64,000 bases of DNA. It comes from Annona cherimola. Its lineage: Eukaryota > Streptophyta > Magnoliopsida > Magnoliales > Annonaceae. The stretch's first letter is position 1. Every line of letters begins with the position of its first letter. Below are positions 54,574-64,000 of the stretch, one piece after another. The DNA lies in assembly GCA_030490835.1 (NCBI GenBank), contig CM059971.1:127690564-127754563 (forward strand), given 5' to 3'. The notes under the pieces were generated by a model. It ran no database searches, was not told where the DNA came from, and saw only the letters and a program-made list of their open reading frames with translations. A program made the translations under genes and the position numbers.

Positions 54574-57500
54574 GGAGTGTGTTTGGGAATGAATAAAACT
54601 TTTAATGAAAAGTTGTAAAGAGTAGAAGTTGTCAAATGATGTGATATAATAGAGGTAATGATGAAGAGTAAATATGATAAAGTTTGTGGCGCCCCGAACC
54701 AGGGTGCCTAGAAGCCTTACTCCAGGATCTTTATCGATTGATAAACGTGACTCAGGATTGTTGCCCTGATCACACGGCGGGATTTTTATTTGGATCTCGT
54801 CCAAATTTTTTTTTCTTTCATTCGTTTTCTTTCATCACATAACAAACACTTGTCATCAATTTTACACATGATACACGTAGTATCTCATCACATAACATCA
54901 TGTCATCATATATGAACATATTCTTAATATCAATTTCACATATATTATTCATATCACAATAACTGACTTATCTACACCACAAGTTCCTTCAATTTAAACA
55001 TTTCATACATACATATTTTGATGATTCCATATAATCATTCATACCATATACAGACCAGTTTGTTGAAAAATTTTCTTCATACTCTTTTCCTTTTCTGCAT
55101 GGCCTGTGCGGTACCTGTCTATGGTTGGGGAAAACAAAACATGAGTCGAAACTCAATAAGCAAACATTTTTCATTTTAAATCCATTTCCCACCTTTCAGT
55201 AGTAGACGCTTAAAAAGCGTTCGACTAGCAATTGGAGGAAACCTTTTCATAAGTACCTTTCACAAATATTTCATAATCCCAATTCATGGCAAACATATGC
55301 TTGTAAAACTTGACATATAAATTCTTTTTCCATAGACATATTTATGTTCTAAAATATTTTTCATTGACGCTCCTTTTCTCATAAGACATTCTCATGTCCT
55401 AAAATATTTTTCATAAAACCCTTTTTAAGCATATGCAACATGCAATACGTCTCTGTCCATCTGGCAGGTGACACTTATCAAGTGATCATCCTTCCTTAGG
55501 AGAGAAACCCTTCCAGGTGATAGCCCACGAGCCAGGCGGCTATCCGTGTCCATCTCCCATTGCAGGGAGGGCGCCGCCAGCATTTAGCCTTATTCAAGCG
55601 ACTCGGCCTATGCAAAGGGGGCCCAATTTGCAACCGCGTTCGGTATGCATATCCTCTTCAATAGACCTAGTACATAACCCTTGTGCACACGTTTCCTTCA
55701 CATTCACATGCTAGCATGATTTTATAAAAACCACATACCACAGTCTGTGTTCCTTTTTCTGAAAACTTGATGCTAATATGCTTTCATAAAATACTACAGA
55801 CCTCCGCCTGTATTCCTTTCAAATCATAAAAACTGGGCTTAACCCATGTTAACGAGTTTTATGCTCAAAACGTTTTGTAAGGATGGCCAACCTTAAAACA
55901 TTTATATTTCATAAACAATTTGAAGTATTCAAGGAAAACATTTAAAATAAAAATATTTTCTAACCGTTTTCGTAAATAATTTTTGAATGACAAAACGTCT
56001 TTAAAAATATTTGAAACTTTCATCTAATATCATATACTTTTGTCTACCTGTCTTATTGTTCATTTCTATATGTGATAGACTTGTATAATCCTTTGAACAT
56101 TACTCAAATCATTTTTCAAATTAATTTATCGTGTTGGCCTTCCTTAAACCTACTCGAAACAATGGATTTTGGAAATTCCAAAATAATCCAATATTTAGAG
56201 AACCTTTGAAACATATCCTTAAAATACTTTAAAACCTTGAAATAAAACTATTCAATACATTTATTTCAAATATCATTTTAAAAAAACTCATTTTCCTTTC
56301 AACACAACCTTTTCAACATTTGCATTTCAATATTTTTCAACATTAAAAGGATTTGCTTTTGACGAAGCAATTTCCAAGACAATTTAAGATTGCAGAATAA
56401 TGTTGTATAAAATTGTATTTTCAAAAGGTTTGCTTGCTTACCTGCGTAGTCAACTTGTATCTTTCACTTGTACCCATTTCTTTTCCTATACAAATGAAAA
56501 GAACTATTTATAACATTTCAAGCTTGCACATTGAACTTATTTTTCTAACCCATACCTTTTTCACTTTAAATTTTGACCAATTTCTACCTTTGATTTCCCT
56601 TCTCAATTCCCTAAATTCCGTTCCACCTTGGACGTCTACTTTTATTCATAACAGAATTTTCTTTCATATATTTTCTGGATACTCGAAATACTCATGTTTA
56701 TTTTCATATCAAATTTATAATGGTATCATCCCATAAATAACTTATGTTGGACGGTCACTTGCACATGTCATTTCATTAAATTTTCAGAAAATAGCATCCA
56801 TCTTTCCATAACTATAGATTAAACATAAGAATCTGATTGGCTAGTAATTTCTACCCATCTTTTCATTATTCATAAATTATGCTTTAAACATGATTATAAG
56901 ATAATAAAATCTGTTTTAACGTCACTTATACCCAATATTTCATAGGCTGCTTAAATTATTAAAATAAATCTGATTTAGACGTTATATACATGTATGATTA
57001 TATATCTATTAATTATTTCAATACTTGCAACTTTTCATTTAACAATACATCAAGCTGATTTAATTAAATAGTTTTCAAATCATGCTGAATTAATTATTGA
57101 TATCAATCATGTCTTCAACAAAATATTAATCATATAAATAACAATCCACAGGATATTTAAATAATAGTTCTGAAAATTATTTAACGAAATCAAAACCAAA
57201 AATACCTGCTGCCCGTCCAATATTTCAAATCCAGCAGCGTTCAACATTTTTTTTTTATAAATGCTGTTTATTAAATAATTAACGTGCTGCAGAAATTAAA
57301 TCAATTAACGTTCAGCAATTTGTTGTTAAATGAAAAATCAAAACAATATATATTTATCAACGTCCAGCTGCTTGTTAAAATTTTCTGAATTGATTTAACG
57401 GCAAAATCATGCTGCATTAGAATCTGCTGAATCGGTATTAACATCACGAAATATATTTATTATATTAGCGATTACTTAGAATATTTGATTAATTAAATGA

Positions 57501-59355
57501 ATTCCAAAACTGAAATAAATTAACGATCAGCAGGATATTAAAATATAAGTTCTGAAATTCATAAATTTCAAAAAAAAGAATATAAAATCTGTTTGGACGG
57601 TAAATAAACTTTCCAGTAGGTGGTTCGTTCCAAAAAATCGATAATGTAACGAGCAGCATTTCAGCAAAATAATTAGGAAAAAAGAGAACCTGTTGGACGT
57701 CCTCCTTGACCTGCTGCTGCTGGATGTTTTGCCGTTTTTGTTTCTGTGTTTTTTTTTTTTTTCCAACTCGTCCTTGAGCTCGTCCCTTTTATATATTTGG
57801 TTTAAGCGGTTGACCCTGGTTTAATTCGACTTAACCCAAGGTAATAAAATACAGCTGCCCTGTCGACGTGTTGCATCTTCCTTTTACGATTTTTTTTTAA
57901 TAGCCATCCATGCATCGTCCGGGCCAGTACACCGCTTCCTTTTCATTTTCGTTAGTTTTTCTTTTTTTTTCTGCATTAATAATTTAATTCATAACTGCCT
58001 ACATAGACACTTATATATTATGAAATTTTTTCTTATTAATATATATACAATTGATAACAAAATGTACCTTTCGGAATTTTGAAAAAATTTTCTATTTTAT
58101 TTTAATTAACTAATTCATATTTGGATAAAAAATCTCATTTTAAAATTTTGGAGACATGTTTTTCAAAATTTCATTCCTTCATTAAATTGAGCATATTAAA
58201 ATAGGATTACCCATAAAATTTCACCTCAATTGGAGCTAAGTACATATTTTAATTTAATTAAAATCATATTTTGGAATAAAATTTCATTTTAAAAATTTGT
58301 GGACATATTTTGCAAAATTTAATCCATTCATTATGTAGGGTATATTAAAATAGGCTTGCTCCAAAAGTTTAATCTCAAACAATCTTATATACATCAAGAT
58401 ATTAATTAACTAAACAATTATATAAAAAAAATTTAAAAAATTAAAATATCAACGTGTATGTGCACCGCCATGGCGATGGAATTTATTACCTTTGGCACGC
58501 TTTTTAATATATTCAAGTTTAACGATTTAGACAACTGTTTTTCATAATATGATCCGTCTAGATTAGAGAGCATATAATTTAGTACTTTTTATTAAATTTT
58601 TATGTGATTCCGAGTTATGCATGTTTACATCTAATCAAAACAGTATAGATGAATATAGGCCCTTAATTAGAGCCCCTAATTAGCCCAAAAATTTTCCATT
58701 TATTTTTATTTTTCCATAAGGTCCGTGAATTTAAACAGTTTCAATTTGTATAATTCAGAATTTTGAAATTCTTTCCCAAAATATTTGTAAAAATTCATTT
58801 TCATAACTAATCTTAGTAAGATCATAAATTACCCTCCATTTTCTTTTAAATTCCAAATATAACCTTTGTAAATTTCTACTAAGTGCACTTCGTGACTCCA
58901 CTCTTTGTCAAAATTACCAATCAATCATCTTTTCTAAATTTATAATTTAATCTCACTTTTGTAAAATTGTAATTTGGTCTTTTCGTGATTAAGTTAATCC
59001 AAAGTGATTAACTTATCACTTTATCTTAACCATAGGGTCACTATTCACATTCCACTATTCATTTAAAATTATATTTCATAATTAATTATTTGATCCTTCA
59101 ACTCCATATATTACAAAATTATATATAAAAAAATCAATAACCCAGGTTCATGACTTTAGGGTTTCATACATGGTCCTAAAATTTGGGGTTCCACAAAGTT
59201 AAAATAGATAGGTTACTTGTGTGGGTAGTTGTGTAGAAATGATTGAAAAGTAGGATAGTTATATAGAAAAATGTGAAGAAATAATTAAAAAATAAAGTAG
59301 TTATGGAAACTGAAAAGTTTTAGATTGAAAAGTTTTAACTTTACAACTTTTACTC
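54574..59355. mobile_element. Tourist-like MITE (copy h) interrupted by a solo LTR
   Basis: The left part begins GGAGTGTGTTTGGG after TTA (54571-54573). The interior continues across the solo LTR at AAGTTAAAATAGATAGG (59196 on), exactly as in copy c. The right end is blurred near 59350, where the next copy starts. The LTR therefore landed in a pre-existing MITE. Confidence 0.65.
54685..59195 (-). mobile_element. Solo LTR related to the Tekay-like element
   Basis: Starts TGTGGCGCCCCGAACC and ends GGGGTTCCACA, the same ends as the LTRs at 16312 and 23838, with an exact 5-bp duplication AAGTT (54680-54684, 59196-59200). Blocks shared with those LTRs include ACTCAGGATTGTTGCCCTGA (about 54752), the GGGAGG followed by CGCCGCC patch near 55565, and GTGATTAAGTTAATCCAA near 58990. 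No primer site, purine tract or coding remnant is present, so the interior was removed, most likely by recombination between two LTRs. At 4511 bp it is about twice as long as the LTRs of the complete element. Confidence 0.8.
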
Positions 59356-59358
59356 TTA

Positions 59359-59649
59359 GGTTGCGTTTGTTTGGGGCAAAAAAATGTCAACCAAAACTTT
59401 TCAATCCAAAACTTTTTACTTTTCATAACTATTTTATTTTTTAATTATTTTTTCACATTTTTCTATATAAACTACCCTACTTTTCAATCATTTATACACA
59501 ACTACCCATACAACTAACCTATTTATTTTAACTTTATTCTCTTTACTCCTCATCATTACTTCTATTATATCACATCATTTTTTATTAATTTGACAACTTC
59601 TACTTCAAAAACTTTTCATCAAAAGTTTTACCCCTAACCAAACACACCC
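59359..59649. mobile_element. Tourist-like MITE (copy i)
   Basis: Preceded by TTA at 59356-59358 and followed by TTA at 59650-59652. Starts GGTTGCGTTTG, ends CCAAACACACCC. Orientation opposite to copy h next to it. Confidence 0.7.
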
Positions 59650-59655
59650 TTAATT

Positions 59656-59765
59656 TTCAAAAGTTACAGAAGTATATCCCTCCCGAATTCGTATATTCAA
59701 AAGTTACAGAAGTATATCCCTCCCGAATTTTTTTTTTTTTTTTTTTAAAAAGTTACAGAAGTATC
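59656..59765. repeat. Short local duplication
   Basis: AAAAGTTACAGAAGTATATCCCTCCCGAATT occurs twice (from about 59658 and 59699) and a third time in shortened form after a poly-T run (about 59748-59768). Non-coding. Confidence 0.7.
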
Positions 59766-60696
59766 CCGAAAACAGATTGATGTTGGGCCCCGGCCAGTTT
59801 GGACGGTGGATGACATCACAGGTCACTAAACAGAATTCTAACTCGGTGGTCGATTGGTTCTTAGATCTCAGGTTTGTCTTAAGATATTACTTCCCTAACA
59901 GTGACATCCAGCTAGCTATTGCTTGTTGGATGAAAAAATAGTCAACTGTTGCAGCAAATGAGATTTTTAAAATAAAATAAAATAAAAAAGGAAAAGTGGA
60001 GGGAGGGGCTCATGCATGATAAACAGATCATGACGGTTCAACCAACTTGATTTTTGAAAGGGGGTCACAGCATGAATTGTATGGAAGCTAGTGGGGAGAG
60101 CAAAAGCGTCCACGTGCATGATGCCATTACATTCTTCACAATAACGCACGCCGCATGGGGAAGCATGGAATTTGGTGTACGGCTAATATCGCTTGAAGGG
60201 AAGAACAATCAGATGCTATGCTATGGGACCAGTTTTATAACTAAAAAAAAAAAAATTATTATATGTGCCTACTTTTTGTAGCTAAATAAACATTTTTACT
60301 GCATTTCATGCTAAATGCAACCAAGTCCTATATATTTTTTTTTTGACTGCATTTGATACGGATAAAATGTATGTCTCCATTTAATCAAATACCACTAGGG
60401 ATCAAAATTTGTAGTTAAATACTCAATTGTACACAAAATACATCTAATATAACCAAATACATATATGTGTATGTGTGTTATCTGCTACTAAAAAAATTAA
60501 CTACATACAACGAAAATTTTCATGGTTTTTTAGCAACTTAGCTAGCTATTTAATGAATTCTTTGTCCAAATGAGTAATGATACGATTAACCATCATCGCT
60601 CGAATTATATATTTTCTTTACGTACATTGGGTCGCATAATTGGAGATAACTCTTGTAGTAGACTAGTTGACAATCAGGTCTTATGCTCTTCCTTGA
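59766..60696. other. Intergenic, no gene seen
   Basis: AT-rich non-coding DNA with several homopolymer runs. No recognised features. Confidence 0.4.
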
Positions 60697-60712
60697 AAAT
60701 TCTGGGGATTTA

Positions 60713-60955
60713 CCAACGTGCTCAGTTGGTCAGCGCTGGTGCTGTGGAATCCGGGCAGTGTTGTGGTCGTGGGTTCGAATCCCCGAAATGAAAAAAAAAT
60801 TATTAGTGGGAGCAGTGATCTCCCGTTTGGTGGTTGGAAGCTGTGTCTTCCTGATTATTTGGTGGAGCAGTGTCTCCAAATTTGTAAGAATGTCTCAGGC
60901 CTTCAATGTAATATGTGTTGAGATGTATGTAAAATATATTCCAATCAAAAAAAAA
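60713..60955 (+). mobile_element. tRNA-derived SINE
   Basis: The head resembles a tRNA: GCTCAGTTGGTCAGCGCTGG carries an A-box-like part and GTGGGTTCGAATCCCC contains an exact B box (about 60768-60783), the internal RNA polymerase III promoter. A body of about 170 bases follows, then CCAATC and a poly-A tail. Flanking repeats AAATTCTGGGGATTTA (60697-60712) and AAATTATGGGGATTTTA (from about 60956) differ at one base, a target duplication of about 15 bp. Movement would use LINE proteins in trans. The family name is not known to me. Confidence 0.85.
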
Positions 60956-60971
60956 AAATTATGGGGATTTT

Positions 60972-61652
60972 ATTTTTCTTTGATGATTATCATTTGCCAC
61001 TAGGAAGATCCACCCATTGAGAATAGTGCTAAGCGAGCCAACCGATCGTGTGATTGTACTTTTTGATTTTAGAGGTTTTGGGCCCAATTGCATGTATGAA
61101 ATTGGGATCCACCGGAGGTTAAGCCATAGTGTGGCTCTATTTTTCGTCTCAGACTTCTCGGTCACAAATTATATATTTTTTCTGCGTCGAATTTCCAAGG
61201 AATTATTGGAGAAAACAGCAAGGAACGTGAGTGAAAAATATCAAATATTGGAATTAAGAACGCCAACGTAATGCGAGGTCAAACCGTGACAAAACCCATC
61301 ACTAATCCTCTTTCTTTATATCTGAAAACAGAACACAACAAACTTAATTGATTATCCATAGTAAAAGGCTTCTACCGAAATTTCTACAGTCACGTCATCT
61401 CATCACAATAAGTTTCATTTCTATATAATTAATTCTTTAGTCTCATATAACATACATTTGGGCTCATTAGATACCAAGTGCAGCCAAATTAAAATCTGGT
61501 TACACAAAGATGGCCACAATAAAAAAAATTTTGTTGTAGTGTCTCTTACATTATTATTCATATTAATTTTCAATTATTACATCTATCACTGATATATTAT
61601 AACATTAGATTTTATAACTATTGCCTTATTTTTAATATAATGTGTTGAATTT
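60972..61652. other. Intergenic, no gene seen
   Basis: No recognised coding region or repeat ends. Confidence 0.35.
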
Positions 61653-61665
61653 AATCTAGTAAATT

Positions 61666-61754
61666 GTGATGATCCTTCCATCTCTATCCCCTCTAATGAT
61701 TTGAGGTTGTAGGGATAGCGGGATCTCTTCTTTTATCAAAAAAAAAAAAAAAAA
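61666..61754 (+). mobile_element. Very short retroposed LINE-type tail
   Basis: About 70 bases ending TCTTCTTTTATC and a poly-A run (61738-61754), bounded by AATCTAGTAAATT (61653-61665) and AATCTAGTGAATT (61755-61767), a 13-bp target duplication with one mismatch. Tail structure is like the LINE at 53141-53557. Probably an extremely truncated insertion. Confidence 0.65.
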
Positions 61755-61767
61755 AATCTAGTGAATT

Positions 61768-63500
61768 TAATAGAGCACAGGCCTCGGCCTCACATTGTTA
61801 TCTTAACTCACATATATAAGTCAGTCTCTACTTAGTTTTGGTTGACTCTGCTTAGTCCATTATCTTTTGTGCGACTCTTAGAAAGCCAACTTAGACCAAC
61901 AATTAACCTCAAAACCATGTGGATTTGTCTTAACTCTTAAGTATACTAAACTATCTAAGTTAACACTAATAGCTAACCTTTGACATTGCCTTCCGAAAGG
62001 AGTACTCATGCCTACAAAATTACTTCTCCAAGTCTTTGTTTTTTTGATAAAACCACCTGTTGCCGATAGCATACTCGATTGCACGAAGTGATCTATTTTG
62101 CATTGTGCACCTAAGAACTTCAGTTTCAATTAAGCACATATAAACCTATATAAGGAGTACCTGAAAAGGAAAAGAGAGTTTTTGGACTTTGGAGGAATTG
62201 ACAAGTTAACACATTGAATTTTCAATTCCTATATTTCTTTTCTATTCGATTGCTATGGTTTCTACTCAAACTGTAAACCGTTGTGAATCCAGCTACAAAC
62301 TCAAGCAACTAACACTAATCCTCGCTAAAATTGCAAATTTCTCCTTAATAAGAGGGAATACCTCCTTGCATATACAATTGCTGACTGCAAACAAGATACA
62401 AAACCTTCTTTGCTCCGACTCTCTTCTCTCATTATGGCCATTTATTGGACAAACAATTGCCTCATGTAGTTATATGACAAATGATTCCCCCAGTAGTCCT
62501 AACCAACATGATACACACTTGTAACAATTCTAGCCTTTCTCTCCTCTACCATAATAAAGTTACGACCAAACTTGTTAATTTAAAGCCCTATCTAGAGGAA
62601 AATTGTAATTTTTTCTTGCAAAGTTCTTACTTTCTGTACTTTTTAAATAAGGATTGGTCAAGACTTCTTTTTTCACGTAAAAAATTCTTATGTTGATTCA
62701 TTTAACCTCGGTCAGCTTCTATACATGGTGACTTGATGCCTGATTGTCTTCCTTCGTTAGTAGGGCACGTATATGGCTTGGGACAAGGTTAGGTAAATGA
62801 TGTCCACATTGCCTTTACCAACTATAAAAGGACTCAGAGAGGATCCAATTCCTTTCTTCTCTCGAAAGAAGAATTTTCGGGCCTTAAAGACAAGAAAATT
62901 CAGAATTAAAAATAAAAACAACATGATTTATTTGTTTTCAAATTACGAAGGATGCATGATATCTATCAGATGCAACTGTCGTTGTATCTTGCGACCTCTT
63001 GATCCGAGAATTGAGAGAAGGGGTTGTGATGGAGGAGCTGTACGCTTTCCATCTCGATCTCAATCTCAATCTCCTTTGGTTTTTTTTCTCTCCACGTACA
63101 CCTGCATATATCTTATCTCATTTCATTCTACAAATCAAACTTTAATATCCTCACAGTTTTCCCTACTTATCAATAAAGGAGGAAATCAAAATGTGTGTCA
63201 CCGGAAAGGCAATGGCTCCCACGTGAAATTCGTTCGTGGACGCCAAAAAGCATACACCCGTTTGGCATAGATAACACAAGAAATTGGGAATACCATTTTC
63301 TGCAGCTCCAACGAAAAGTCCGCAATTAATGGAAGTAGAAACAGTTGGTCCACCGCTTCTTAAGATGGATGATTGGATGAATGGTACACGTGGCGCAGGG
63401 TAAGCAAGCGTGGGAATCTGAAGACGCTGAAAGAAAGTGGGAACAGAAACCACCTTCGCCCTCCTCCGCAGTATCAAATAAGAGCGACGCCCGAGTATAA
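61768..63500. other. Intergenic, no gene confirmed
   Basis: Mixed AT-rich DNA. Frames at 62255-62524 and 62797-63270 contain no recognised motifs. CT-rich words at 63040-63075. Confidence 0.35.
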
Positions 63501-64000
63501 AATCATGATCGCTTCATCAGCCAGCCCGCCCCACCCAGCCTTCCTCCGTCGTCGCACGCCAGCCCTGTCGCTTTTTTGCACCCGCCCCCCCCCTCCCCCC
63601 CCCCCCCCCCCTCCCCCCCTTCTTGTACAGACCACGAATACAGCCCACGGACACGGACTAAATTGGGTTGGGGATTTTTCTCTGCCATTTTTCTACCGAG
63701 TCCAAATTCCTGGGATTTATATACAAGGATCTCTTCCACTTCCTCTTTTATCCTCTTCTGCGTGGGAAAGAGCGCAGAGACTCACTGTGCTGCATTTGGT
63801 CCTCTCTCTCTCTCTCTCTCTCGCTCGCTCGCTGCAATTGCTTTGGTAAATCATCGGACTTTTTGGTGAGATACAGGGACCTGTTTTCTCGATTAAGGTC
63901 TGTTTTGGGACACCTTTTCATTTGAAGGTATTCTCACCATCATTTCTTCACTCGTCTTTTTCTTCTTCGGTGTGGAATTAGAGTTGTGGCCGTTGGGGTC
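63501..64000 (+). promoter_or_regulatory. Possible promoter and 5' leader of a gene beyond the right edge
   Basis: Composition changes from AT-rich to GC/CT-rich. The region has a poly-C tract (63583-63618), a TATA-like TTTATATACA (about 63716-63725), then a CT microsatellite (63802-63833), a common feature of plant 5' leaders. GGTAAATC at 63844 could be a leader-intron donor. No coding start is certain, so this is inference from composition. Confidence 0.35.

Noticed and set aside
60713..60790. tRNA gene
   Set aside because: A B box and a tRNA-like head are present, but the acceptor and anticodon stems do not close, and the unit continues into a body with poly-A and target duplication, so it is a SINE.

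Overview
This is nuclear DNA from a flowering plant. The evidence is intron-bearing plant genes, secreted class III (GH18) chitinases of the hevamine type, a CHX-family cation/H+ antiporter, Ty3/gypsy LTR retrotransposons of plant lineages (Ogre/Tat-like and Tekay/Del-like), hAT elements, Tourist-like MITEs, a LINE fragment and a tRNA-derived SINE. I cannot name the species from sequence alone. Most of the window is transposon-derived, AT-rich DNA. Likely working host genes are only two chitinases (11737-12687 and 34407-35303, both minus) and one three-exon CHX18-like antiporter (38322-41634, minus).

Layout. Positions 1-1550 are the right part of a hAT-like element or its surroundings and hold one pyruvate-kinase-like exon. 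A segment of about 3 kb (without insertions) is present twice in tandem: copy A is 1551-3392 plus 10700-11789, and copy B is 13644-14375 plus 26841-29068. Copy A is interrupted by a complete gag-only Ogre/Tat-like LTR element (3393-10694). Copy B is interrupted at another point by a hAT element (14376-26832), which itself carries a nested Tekay-like retrotransposon (16312-26268, minus). Each copy shows the uninterrupted target site of the other's insertion, so the order of events can be read directly: duplication, then independent insertions, then nesting.

The chitinase cluster covers 11.7-37.9 kb: one intact GC-rich gene in copy A, a 50-bp remnant of its 3' end in copy B, a pseudogene split by two small transposons (29879-31560), an intact gene with a clear TATA box (34407-35303), and a head-to-head pseudogene with two stops and a frameshift (36493-37396) followed by a tiny duplicated tail. 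These enzymes are secreted and cut chitin or related glycans in the apoplast or vacuole. The cluster shows repeated duplication and loss, as is common for defence-related families.

From 42.5 kb to the right end I see no convincing host gene until a possible promoter/5'-UTR region near 63.7 kb. This part holds a hAT element with a second hAT nested in it (45250-48004), several foldback MITEs, a 5'-truncated LINE with an 18-bp target duplication, a 4.5-kb solo LTR inserted in a MITE, a SINE and a very short retroposed LINE-type tail. Boundaries of most insertions were set from target-site duplications read in the sequence. Lineage names rest on recognised protein motifs and terminal sequences and were not checked by any search.
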